Assembly: GCA_900541745.1 (NCBI GenBank)
Contig: UQLA01000014.1
Span: 9,482 to 73,481 of the forward strand
Source of the DNA: an uncultured Collinsella sp.
Lineage (GTDB): Bacteria; Actinomycetota; Coriobacteriia; Coriobacteriales; Coriobacteriaceae
Direction of reading: 5' to 3'
Length of the DNA stretch: 64,000 nt
Shown: piece after piece, positions 16,847-25,782 of the stretch
Position numbering within the stretch: the first letter of the stretch is position 1
How the letters are laid out: each line of letters starts with the position of its first letter
Notes under the pieces: model-generated
Seen by the model: only the letters and a program-made list of their open reading frames with translations
Databases searched by the model: none
What the model was told of the DNA's origin: nothing
Program-made: the position numbers and the translations under genes

Positions 16847-18130
16847 CTACGCAACCGGCTCGATCTTCTCGAGGCCACCCATGTAGGGACGAAGAACCTC
16901 GGGGATCGTGATGGTGCCGTCGGCGTTCTGGTAGTTCTCCAGAATGGCAGCCATGGTGCGGCCAGCCGGCAGACCGGAACCGTTAAGGGTGTGCAGGTAG
17001 CGCGAGCCCTTGAAGTTCTCGGGGTCGCGATACTTGATGTTGGCGCGACGGGCCTGGAAGTCGCCGCAATTGGAGCAGGAGCTGATCTCCTTGTAGGCGT
17101 TGTAGCTCGGCAGCCAAACCTCGATGTCGTAGGTCTGACGGGCAGAGAAGCCCAGGTCGCCGGTGCACAGGCTAATCACGCGATACGGCAGGCCCAGCTG
17201 CTGCAGCAGGTACTCGGCCTCGGCGGTCATGCTCTCGAGCTCCTCGTCGGACTCCTCCGGCTTGGCAAACTTGACCATCTCAACTTTGTCGAACTCGTGC
17301 TGGCGAATGATGCCGCGGGTGTCGCGACCGGCGGAACCGGCCTCCTCGCGGAAGCAGGGGGTGAAGGCAGTGTAGCGGCGAGGCAGAGTGTCGGCGTCCA
17401 GAACCTCACCGGCATGCAGGTTAGTCAGTACGACCTCGGCGGTAGGGATCAGGAAGTTGTCGCCCGAGACGTGATAGGCGTCGTCCTCAAACTTGGGCAG
17501 CTGGCCCGTACCGAACATGGTCTGACGCTTGACGACGATGGGCGGCCACCACTCCTTGAAGCCACGGCTCGTGTGCGTGTCCAGGAAGAAGTTGATAAGG
17601 GCGCGCTCAAGGCGGGCGCCGGCGCCACCGAGAACGGTGAAGCGGCTGCCGGAGAGCTTGTTGCCGCGCTCGAAGTCGAGGATGTCCAGATCGGTGCCCA
17701 GATCCCAGTGCGGCTTAAAGTCGAAGTCGAACTCGCGCGGGGTGCCCCAGCGGCGACGCTCGATGTTCTCGTCCTCGTCCTTACCGTACGGAGTAGCCTC
17801 GCACGGAATGTTGGGCAGGTGAGACATGAAGTCGTACTGCTCCTGCTCAAGAGCGGTACGGCGCTCGGCCAGACCGTCGATCTTCTCGTTGACGGCGCGC
17901 ACGGCCTCCTTGGCGGCCTCGGCCTCGTCCTTCTTGCCCTCCTTCATCAGGGCGCCAATCTTCTTGGACTCGGCGTTGCGCGTGGCCTGGAGCTCCTCGA
18001 CCTCGGTGATGACGGCACGACGCTCGTCGTCGAGTTCAAAGAACTTCTCGCGATCCCAAGACGTCTGGCGATTTGCCATGGCGGTATCGATGGCATCGGG
18101 GTTCTCGCGAACAAACTTGATATCAAGCAT
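16847..18130 (-). CDS. serS: Serine--tRNA ligase
   Basis: Class II aminoacyl-tRNA synthetase charging tRNA-Ser, 427 residues (normal length). The N-terminal coiled-coil arm (about residues 30-105, rich in Glu/Lys/Ala) contacts the long variable arm of tRNA-Ser. Motif 2 is CFREEAGSAGRDTRG, motif 3 is NGSGLPAGRTMAAILE, and the C-terminus is the usual VLRPYMGG. The ATG at 18128-18130 has GGAGGA five bases upstream; an ORF extension to 18157 adds nine residues with no ribosome-binding site and is not used. It is transcribed divergently from a small membrane-protein gene 111 bp away. Confidence 0.97.
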   Translation of the reverse strand: MLDIKFVRENPDAIDTAMANRQTSWDREKFFELDDERRAVITEVEELQATRNAESKKIGALMKEGKKDEAEAAKEAVRAVNEKIDGLAERRTALEQEQYDFMSHLPNIPCEATPYGKDEDENIERRRWGTPREFDFDFKPHWDLGTDLDILDFERGNKLSGSRFTVLGGAGARLERALINFFLDTHTSRGFKEWWPPIVVKRQTMFGTGQLPKFEDDAYHVSGDNFLIPTAEVVLTNLHAGEVLDADTLPRRYTAFTPCFREEAGSAGRDTRGIIRQHEFDKVEMVKFAKPEESDEELESMTAEAEYLLQQLGLPYRVISLCTGDLGFSARQTYDIEVWLPSYNAYKEISSCSNCGDFQARRANIKYRDPENFKGSRYLHTLNGSGLPAGRTMAAILENYQNADGTITIPEVLRPYMGGLEKIEPVA

Positions 18131-18241
18131 AAGATCCTCCGGCGATATACATTCCATTTAGGTTGCAACCTTGTACATGTATGGGCAAGTATATACTTAT
18201 GAGCGTTTACGACCCAACTCAACTACGCAAGAAGGCACCCA

Positions 18242-18415
18242 ATGGACGCAGTTTTTTCCTTTTTGTTTGGCACCCGCACCGGTTTTGCCATCCTTTTCGC
18301 CGGCGGCATCCTGCTATTTGCGATTCTTGCCTTTGTGATGGAGAAGCGCACCCATAAGATGTATGTCGACCGCGGCCCCAAGTCCGAGGACGAAGAAGAC
18401 AGCTTCTGGGACTAA
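18242..18415 (+). CDS. 57-residue single-pass membrane protein of unknown function
   Basis: A short gene starting ATGGACGCAG with AAGAAGG seven bases upstream. The product begins MDAVFSFLFGTRTG, has one strong membrane helix (residues about 14-34, FAILFAGGILLFAILAF), then a basic EKRTHK stretch and an acidic end SEDEEDSFWD. This is a clear positive-inside topology with the C-terminus in the cytosol. A strong bidirectional terminator follows, and TTGTAC/TATACT-like boxes lie at 18172-18203 in the intergenic region shared with serS. The size, ribosome-binding site and charge pattern make it a credible real gene; its function is unknown. Confidence 0.75.
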   Translation: MDAVFSFLFGTRTGFAILFAGGILLFAILAFVMEKRTHKMYVDRGPKSEDEEDSFWD

Positions 18416-18419
18416 CCTG

Positions 18420-18580
18420 CCAAAAAGAGACAGGCTTATTTTGGTCGGTTTTATCTGGACAAACGCAAGCGCCCCGCAACTGGAATTGAGCCAGTTGCGG
18501 GGCGCTTTTTGCTCAAGGTACAAAACTGCAGGAAAACCCTGCCAAAATAAACCTGTCCCTTTTTTGGTCGGTTTTACTGG
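18420..18580. repeat. Inverted repeat pair flanking a terminator
   Basis: CCAAAAAGAGACAGGCTTA...TTTTGG at 18420-18443 is nearly the reverse complement of CCAAAATAAACCTGTCCC...TTTTTTGG at 18542-18567, and both are followed by TCGGTTTTA(T)CTGG. Each half is itself dyad-like (CCAAAA...TTTTGG). The second half overlaps the proC stop codon. Confidence 0.6.
18467..18511. terminator. Bidirectional terminator between the small membrane-protein gene and proC
   Basis: A 17-bp perfect stem (AAGCGCCCCGCAACTGG with CCAGTTGCGGGGCGCTT) flanked by T-run on the plus strand and A-containing sequence on the left; serves the two convergent genes. Confidence 0.9.
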
Positions 18581-19344
18581 AGGGTTGCGTCGATGGCTTT
18601 GACCAGGGCGCTGCGCATGCCGGCGTCCTCGAGCGCAACGACGCCCTTGATGGTAGCACCGCCGGGCGAGCACACGGCATCCTTCATCGCTGCGGGATGC
18701 TGACCGGTTACAAGCTGCAGCTTTGCCGTACCCAGCACCATCTGGCTCACGATGCGATAGGCATCGGCGCGCGGAATACCGTGTTTGACGGCCGCATCGC
18801 CCAGAGCCTCGATCGCCATGGCGACAAACGCCGGGGCGCAACCGCCCACGGTACCGCCCACAAACAGCAGACTCGAATCGAGCTCGACCACCGTGCCAAG
18901 CTTTCCGAGCAGACCGAGCACCGTGGCACGCTGCTCATCGCTAAGCGTGGAAGCCTTCTCGCAGGCGATAACGCCCTCGCCCACCGAAACCGGCGTGTTA
19001 GGCACCGTCGAGATATGAGCGACACCTGGCAGGACCTGTTCCCACTTGGCACTATCCCAGGTCCAGGCGACCGAAAGGACGACCTTGTCGGCAAGCGCAT
19101 CCTTGAGTGGAGCGAAGACCTTCTCAATCATGCACGGCTTGACCGCCGCAACCACGATATCGGACGCGGCAACAACCTCCGCCGCATCGTGGCGGGCAGC
19201 CATGCCCCGCGCCTCGCAACGCTCAACCAGAGCATCGTAGCGGCCTGCGCAGGCGCACATGTCGCCCGCGGCCACGCCGGCGGCAATCCAGCCATCGGCC
19301 ATAGCGCTCGCCATATTGCCAAAACCGACAAATCCGATCTTCAT
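18574..19344 (-). CDS. proC: Pyrroline-5-carboxylate reductase
   Basis: Last step of proline synthesis: NAD(P)H-dependent reduction of pyrroline-5-carboxylate. 256 residues, as usual. The N-terminal Rossmann motif is IGFVGFGNMASAMADGW; VVAAVKPCMIEKV and SVAWTWDS follow, then the conserved PNTPVSVGEG and the dimerisation-domain signature (MKDAVCSPGGATIKGVVALEDAG). Single gene; the upstream ribosome-binding site GAGGAC has long spacing. It is convergent with the 57-aa membrane-protein gene. Confidence 0.95.
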   Translation of the reverse strand: MKIGFVGFGNMASAMADGWIAAGVAAGDMCACAGRYDALVERCEARGMAARHDAAEVVAASDIVVAAVKPCMIEKVFAPLKDALADKVVLSVAWTWDSAKWEQVLPGVAHISTVPNTPVSVGEGVIACEKASTLSDEQRATVLGLLGKLGTVVELDSSLLFVGGTVGGCAPAFVAMAIEALGDAAVKHGIPRADAYRIVSQMVLGTAKLQLVTGQHPAAMKDAVCSPGGATIKGVVALEDAGMRSALVKAIDATLQ

Positions 19345-19417
19345 ATCACACAGTCCTCTCAGATGCGTTCCTCAAAACGAAAGCTATTGTCCCACGCCAT
19401 TGTTTCGTATTGCCGAC

Positions 19418-19888
19418 CTACTTGTGATAGGGCTCGCCACGGCTTATCTTGCAGGCACGGTAGATCTGCTCCAGCAGCACCACGCGCGCCAGGTTGTGCG
19501 GCAAGGTAATGCGTCCAAAGCTGAGCATCTCATCGGCGCGGGCGCGCACGGCATCGCTCACGCCGTCCGATCCGCCGATTACAAAAGCGATGTCGCTGTT
19601 GCCTCGCAGCATGAGGTCATCGAGGCGGATCGAGAACTCCTCGCTCGAACGCTCCTTGCCCTCGATAGCCAGCAAAATCACATGTGCCCGCGGTGGCAGG
19701 GCAGCAAGAATCGCCGCGCCCTCTTTGTTACGCGCGGCATCCACACCGCCCGCCTTGGCCGGATCGATATCGGCAACCTCGCGCATATCTACCTTGGCAT
19801 AGGCGCCTAGGCGTTTGGTGTATTCGGCGCACGCGTCCTTCCAAAAGCGCTCTTTGAGCTTGCCAACGCAAACAACGGTATATTTCAC
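19418..19888 (-). CDS. rlmH: 23S rRNA (pseudouridine1915-N3)-methyltransferase RlmH
   Basis: SPOUT-class methyltransferase that modifies pseudouridine 1915 of 23S rRNA; 156 residues. The diagnostic features are the N-terminal VVCVGKLKERFWKDACAEY, LLAIEGKERSSEEFS, the knot motif FVIGGSDGVSD, and the C-terminal LPHNLARVVLLEQIYRA ending in RGEPYHK, the RlmH hallmark. It begins 6 bp after the SPFH gene stop and so is probably co-transcribed with it. Confidence 0.95.
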   Translation of the reverse strand: MKYTVVCVGKLKERFWKDACAEYTKRLGAYAKVDMREVADIDPAKAGGVDAARNKEGAAILAALPPRAHVILLAIEGKERSSEEFSIRLDDLMLRGNSDIAFVIGGSDGVSDAVRARADEMLSFGRITLPHNLARVVLLEQIYRACKISRGEPYHK

Positions 19889-19894
19889 GCGCGT

Positions 19895-20833
19895 CTACTC
19901 CTTCGACTCGTTCTGAACTTTGCCGGCGGTCAGCATCTGCTCGAACATCGAGGCCGACTGTGAGAAATCGCTCGGCAGCACGACCGTCGAGGTTTTGCCC
20001 GTGCGAGCGAACTCCGTCATCATCTCGGACCACTGCGTAAACATGAACAGCTGGTTGGCCTCATCGTTGCCGACGCCCGTCTCCTGGATAATCTCGAGCG
20101 AGTCCTTGATGCCCAGCGCGATGGCTTTGCGCTGGTTGGCGATGCCTTCGCCTGCCTTTTCCATCGCCTCGGCCTCGGCGGTCGCCTCGGTAACGCGCTT
20201 GATGCGATCGGCCTCGGCGAGCTCCTGCGCAGCGGCGCGCTTTCGCTGGGCGGCGTTGATGTCGTTCATGGAGTTCTCGACCTCGGTCGGCAGCGCGATC
20301 TTGGTGATAAGTGTCGACACGAGGGTGAAGCCGTAGGCGGCCATCTGCTCGGACACGGTGGCGTTGACGTCCTTGGCGATATCGTCTTTTTTGGCAAAGA
20401 CCTCATCGAGCGTGTAGACGGGGATGGAAGAGCGCAGGGCATCGGTGATGAAGTCACGCATTTGGTCGACGGGCTCCTGCAGCATGTAGTAGCTCTTGTA
20501 GATGCCCGAATCTGCCGGGCCGGCGCCCATGTCATAGCTCACGTGGTACTGAGCAGAGACCTCAAGGCCGATAGTCACGTTGTCCTGGGTCTTAACGTCG
20601 ATGCCAAAACCGTTTTTCATGGTGCGCAGACTCACCGTGGCGGCTTTGCGGTCGATCACGGGCACCTTCATGTGGAAGCCCGCGTTGACGATGCGGTTGA
20701 ACTTGCCCAGACGCTCAATGATCACAGCATGCTGCTGCTCAACGACATAGCAGGCGTTGGGGAGCAGTAGCAACAAAATGATGATGGGAAGTAGAAGGCT
20801 CGTAAGGGTAGCGATGATACCGGACAACAGCAT
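19895..20833 (-). CDS. SPFH-domain (stomatin/prohibitin/slipin) membrane protein
   Basis: A 312-residue membrane-anchored scaffold protein of the slipin/HflK-C type, probably forming oligomeric membrane microdomains. One N-terminal membrane helix (IIATLTSLLLPIIILLLLLP, residues about 5-25) is followed by the SPFH domain (VVEQQHAVIIERLGKFNRI, then DRKAATVSLRT, TQDNVTIGLEVSAQYHV) and a long Ala/Glu-rich coiled coil (residues about 190-260, RKRAAAQELAEADRIKRV). The start at 20833 follows AGAGGAGAAACC; an upstream ATG at 20854 lies before that site. Partner proteases or NfeD are not adjacent; rlmH is the only operon partner. Confidence 0.88.
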   Translation of the reverse strand: MLLSGIIATLTSLLLPIIILLLLLPNACYVVEQQHAVIIERLGKFNRIVNAGFHMKVPVIDRKAATVSLRTMKNGFGIDVKTQDNVTIGLEVSAQYHVSYDMGAGPADSGIYKSYYMLQEPVDQMRDFITDALRSSIPVYTLDEVFAKKDDIAKDVNATVSEQMAAYGFTLVSTLITKIALPTEVENSMNDINAAQRKRAAAQELAEADRIKRVTEATAEAEAMEKAGEGIANQRKAIALGIKDSLEIIQETGVGNDEANQLFMFTQWSEMMTEFARTGKTSTVVLPSDFSQSASMFEQMLTAGKVQNESKE

Positions 20834-20907
20834 GGTTTCTCCTCTGATAGGCACGCGTTGGGACTAGGATACCCGCACGAAGCAGCTGTGTGACACCAAC
20901 AAGAGGA

Positions 20908-21132
20908 CCCGTGGTCAAAAAAGGCCAAATATGAGTACTGTTACCAGTTTAGTAACAGCGTATTTGGGTCAAAATCGCCTCTTTGAACCCGAGGTCTATC
21001 GAATTTACTTTGTTTTGTCTCAAGATTGGGTCAAATTAGCGTACATCTGTTGCGCAAAATGAGCAAAAATGGCTTCGTGAAATGTCTCTATTTTCGTGCC
21101 AGTACTCATATTTGCCACTTTTTGACCACGGG
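20908..21132. mobile_element. MITE-like element with about 33-bp terminal inverted repeats, copy 1
   Basis: The left end CCCGTGGTCAAAAAAGGCC then AAATATGAGTACTG is mirrored at the right end (CAGTACTCATATTTG, then CCACTTTTTGACCACGGG). The two ends differ at only a few positions. The interior is AT-richer than the chromosome. Each repeat contains ATGAGTAC opening a short frame: plus 20931-21062 (43 aa) and minus 21020-21109 (29 aa), both starting MST. A second element with the same ends and a different interior lies at 53516-53745. Confidence 0.7.
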
Positions 21133-21184
21133 GGCATCTACCGAGCGAAATCGATAGGTCAAATCTGCCAAAAACGGCCCATAA

Positions 21185-21211
21185 CAAAAAAGCTCCCATT
21201 GCTGGGAGCTC
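21185..21211 (-). terminator. Terminator of tRNA-Leu
   Basis: AGCTCCC (21191-21197) pairs with GGGAGCT (21204-21210); on the minus strand it is followed by TTTTTTGTTAT. Confidence 0.85.
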
Positions 21212-21221
21212 TTTCATTTAA

Positions 21222-21308
21222 TGGTGCGGGCGAAAGGACTTGAACCTTCATGGGGTTGCCCCCATACGGACCTGAACCGTACGCGTCTGCCAATTCCGCC
21301 ACGCCCGC
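21222..21308 (-). tRNA. tRNA-Leu (anticodon CAG)
   Basis: An 87-base class II tRNA with encoded CCA. Acceptor GCGGGCG/CGCCCGC; anticodon loop TTCAGGT between TACGG and CCGTA gives CAG; variable arm TGGGGGCAACCCCA; T-arm AAGGTTCAAGTCCTT; discriminator A. Unlike tRNA-Ser, -Arg and -Phe in this window, no repeat element follows it. Confidence 0.95.
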
Positions 21309-21351
21309 GTGCAGGAATTAGAATAACGGAGCGCCACCGCGAACGCAAGAA

Positions 21352-22269
21352 CTATTTTTGAAAAAGTTTGCAGGCATTTTCCCAGGCGGCTCGAGCGATT
21401 GCTTCGGCGTCCTCGCCGGTACGATCGACGCGGTCGTTGACCAGCGCGTTTGCTGTGATGGAAATCATTGCAGGCTCGCATTCAAGACCGCGAATGGGCT
21501 CCGGCGCCATATAGGGACAATCCGTCTCGAACAAAATACGGTCGAGCGGGGTCGCCGCAAATGCCTCGCGCACGTCGTCGTTGCGCTTAAAGGTAGCCGC
21601 GCCGCCATAGGCGATGTAACAACCCAAATCCACAAAGCGCTCCATCGTGGCTCGGTCCTCGCCAAAGCAGTGCAGTACGCAACCGACCTGGGGCACGCCG
21701 ACCTCGCGCAACACGTTGTAGGCGTCCACATGCGAGGTGCGCTCCTCGTCCGTATCCTCATGACGCAGATGCAGCTCTACCGGCACATTGCGGCGTACGG
21801 CGACCTCGAGTTGGCGCGCCATACAGTCGATCTGCACGTCGTGGGGCGCCGGCGCGATATCGTCGTCATAGTCCATGTGGTAGTCCAGACCGATCTCGCC
21901 AATACCGGCGCATAAGGGATCATCGAGTGCAGCAACGACCTGTGCGTGAACGTCGTCGGTATAGTCCGGTGCGCCATACGGATGCACGCCGGCAAGATAT
22001 TTGATCTGTGGAATATCCTGCATCGGCAGAATCTCGTGCGTCAGCCAGTCGCTATAGTCCGCCACGCTGCGTTTGTCAGCGATGGGGTCGAGCATCGTCA
22101 CCAACAGGTCGACGCCCGCGGCTTTGGCGCGCTCAAGCGTCTCGGGCACTTCCTTGCTCCAAAATGAGAGCAGGTGCGCATGCGTATCGGCAAGCGGCGC
22201 CAGCGGCACCGGGCAGGCCACCGTTTTCTTCTTTTTGGTAAACGTCACGAGTTCGACATTAGGCGTCAT
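21352..22269 (-). CDS. TatD-family metal-dependent hydrolase (DNase)
   Basis: A 305-residue TIM-barrel hydrolase of the TatD family, proposed to act as a 3'-5' DNase/RNase. Metal ligands are visible: ADTHAHL near residues 26-32, GIGEIGLDYH around 122, VELHLRHEDTDEE around 163, VLHCFGED around 197 and ETDCPYMAPEP near 250. A lysine-rich N-terminal extension (FTKKKKT) is present. The start overlaps the end of rsmA by 11 bp, so the two are read from one transcript; tatD-rsmA neighbourhood is common in Gram-positives. Confidence 0.92.
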   Translation of the reverse strand: MTPNVELVTFTKKKKTVACPVPLAPLADTHAHLLSFWSKEVPETLERAKAAGVDLLVTMLDPIADKRSVADYSDWLTHEILPMQDIPQIKYLAGVHPYGAPDYTDDVHAQVVAALDDPLCAGIGEIGLDYHMDYDDDIAPAPHDVQIDCMARQLEVAVRRNVPVELHLRHEDTDEERTSHVDAYNVLREVGVPQVGCVLHCFGEDRATMERFVDLGCYIAYGGAATFKRNDDVREAFAATPLDRILFETDCPYMAPEPIRGLECEPAMISITANALVNDRVDRTGEDAEAIARAAWENACKLFQK

Positions 22270-23119
22270 AGATTAGCTCCTGAGCCAAGCGGACAAAGGC
22301 AGCGACGTCGAGCGTCTCGGCGCGCGTGGTAGGTGCGATACCGCAGGCCTCAAAGGCGGCGTCGAGCGCGTCCTTGGCAAAGCCGTTGGCACTCATGGAG
22401 TTGCGGATCGTCTTGCGGCGCTGAGCAAACGCGGCATCGATCACACGGGCCACAAACTCGCGGTCGATGCCCTCGGGCACCACGCCGTCAACACGATCGA
22501 TGCGCACCACGGCAGAATCCACATGCGGCGCCGGCATAAAGCAGCGCGGCGGCACCTCAAAGCGCCCCGTCACCTGCGCATACAGGCCGAGTTTTGCCGT
22601 GTAGCCGCCATAGGTCTTGTTGCCCGGCGTTGCGCCAATACGATCTGCAACTTCCTTTTGCACCATAACGACAGCGCGCATAAGCGCGGGCATCGTCTGG
22701 AAAAACTGAAGGATGATCGTCGCCGCCACGTTATAGGGCAGATTCGCGACAAACACCGTGGGTTCACCACCGGCGGCATGCTCAATCTGCTCCGGCGTCA
22801 CCTTGAGCGCATCGCCCATGATAAAGCGGAAGTTGGCATAGTCGGCGGCGTGGGCGTCAAGCACCGGCTCAAGCTCGGGATCGGCCTCAATCGACGTAAC
22901 GCACGCCGCCTCCTGCAGCAGGGCCAACGTCAGCGTGCCGCAACCCGGGCCGACCTCGAGCACGCGCTCATCGCCCGTAAGCTCAGCGAGCTCACAGATA
23001 CGTTCGATCACATGGTTGTCGATCAGGAAGTTTTGGCCCAGGCGATGCTTGGTCGCAAGGCCAAACTCCTCTAGCAGCTCCCTAGTTGCCGTGGGGTTTG
23101 CCAAAAGCGAAGTTGTCAT
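22259..23119 (-). CDS. rsmA: 16S rRNA dimethyladenosine transferase RsmA (KsgA)
   Basis: Dimethylates A1518 and A1519 in 16S rRNA helix 45 during late 30S assembly. 286 residues. Motifs: KHRLGQNFLID near residues 24-34, SAM-binding VLEVGPGCGTLT near 54-65, IEADPELEPVL, and the NLPY motif in VFVANLPYNVAATI around 125. The C-terminal helical domain is complete (FAQRRKTIRNSMSA). It lies 107 bp downstream of the metG stop, beyond the metG terminator, with an RBS (GGAGGC) before the ATG. Confidence 0.96.
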   Translation of the reverse strand: MTTSLLANPTATRELLEEFGLATKHRLGQNFLIDNHVIERICELAELTGDERVLEVGPGCGTLTLALLQEAACVTSIEADPELEPVLDAHAADYANFRFIMGDALKVTPEQIEHAAGGEPTVFVANLPYNVAATIILQFFQTMPALMRAVVMVQKEVADRIGATPGNKTYGGYTAKLGLYAQVTGRFEVPPRCFMPAPHVDSAVVRIDRVDGVVPEGIDREFVARVIDAAFAQRRKTIRNSMSANGFAKDALDAAFEACGIAPTTRAETLDVAAFVRLAQELIYDA

Positions 23120-23154
23120 GGTTGCCTCCTTAACATGGTGGCTGCATCGTAAAG

Positions 23155-23187
23155 CAAAAGGGCATGGACCGTTGCGGCCATGCCCTT
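23155..23187 (-). terminator. Terminator of metG
   Basis: AAGGGCATGG (23158-23167) pairs with CCATGCCCTT (23178-23187); on the minus strand TTTTGC follows. It lies 40 bp after the metG stop codon. Confidence 0.8.
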
Positions 23188-23226
23188 ACATCTAAACAGC
23201 AAATTGCCGATATGGCGCGCAGCGGC

Positions 23227-24828
<1,602 letters not shown>

Positions 24829-24897
24829 GGGGTTTGTCCTCCAGAAAAACGTTGCATACAGGGGATGATTCTAGCGCAAGGGCTGGATATCCTCCAT

Positions 24898-25776
24898 CTA
24901 TTGCATATCGAGCACCATGGCATAGACATCGCGCTTGCGGCGCGAGTACTTCTGAGACAGGCGCTTTGCCACCGCAGAGGCGGGCTCCCCCTCCTCGAGC
25001 GCGGTGCGAATGTCCTCACGTAGGGCTTCGTCAGGGGCTACCGCTGCGGCTCCAACCGGCGCGATACCAGCCTCCTCGTCCTCACTCGGCGGCGCGATGA
25101 CCAGCGCAATCTCACCCTTTACCTCGCCACGGGCACGCAGCTCCTCGGTTAGCTGGGCGGCGGATCCACGCAAGACTTCCTCGTGCAGTTTGGTGAGCTC
25201 GCGGCAGACGGCAACATCGCGCTGGGGAAAGACCTCGGCCACGGCCTCGAGCGTCGCGACGATGCGATGTGGAGACTCGTAGAAGATGAGCGCGCCGGGG
25301 ACGACGGCAAGGCGCTGCAGTCGGCGCACGCGGTCACCGTGCTTGCGACCCAAAAAGCCTTCGAAGAAGAAATGCTCGCAGGGAATACCGGACGATACGA
25401 GCGCCGTGACGCAAGCAGAGGGGCCGGGAATAACCTCGACGGGCACATCCGCCTCGCGCGCCGCCTCAACCAAAGCCTGGCCGGGATCAGACACGCTCGG
25501 CATACCGGCGTCCGAGGCAAAGGCGAGGGTCTCCCCCGCCAGCAGGCGGTCGACCAGGCCGGCTGCGCGACTTGCGATCACGTTCTCGTCGCAACGAACA
25601 AGCGGCTTGGAGATGCCTAGGTGCATCAGCAACTTTGAGGTCACACGCGTGTCTTCGCAGCAGATGGCATCGGCGGCGGCAAAGGCCTCGCCGACGCGCG
25701 GGGACAGGTCGCCCAGATTGCCGATGGGTGTACCGACCACATAAAGTTTGCCCGTGCGGGCGCTGTTTTGCGTCAT
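24898..25776 (-). CDS. rsmI: 16S rRNA (cytidine1402-2'-O)-methyltransferase RsmI
   Basis: SAM-dependent tetrapyrrole-methylase-fold enzyme that modifies C1402 in the ribosomal P site. 292 residues. N-terminus KLYVVGTPIGNLGDLSPR is diagnostic, followed by CEDTRVTSKLL, FASDAGMPSVSDPG, VIPGPSACVTALVSSG, FFEGFLGRK and FYESPHRIVATLEAV. The C-terminal region (VAKRLSQKYSRRKRDVYAMVL) is also typical. It starts 6 bp after the stop of the GH5-like gene, so the two share a transcript. Confidence 0.96.
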   Translation of the reverse strand: MTQNSARTGKLYVVGTPIGNLGDLSPRVGEAFAAADAICCEDTRVTSKLLMHLGISKPLVRCDENVIASRAAGLVDRLLAGETLAFASDAGMPSVSDPGQALVEAAREADVPVEVIPGPSACVTALVSSGIPCEHFFFEGFLGRKHGDRVRRLQRLAVVPGALIFYESPHRIVATLEAVAEVFPQRDVAVCRELTKLHEEVLRGSAAQLTEELRARGEVKGEIALVIAPPSEDEEAGIAPVGAAAVAPDEALREDIRTALEEGEPASAVAKRLSQKYSRRKRDVYAMVLDMQ

Positions 25777-25782
25777 ATCAAC

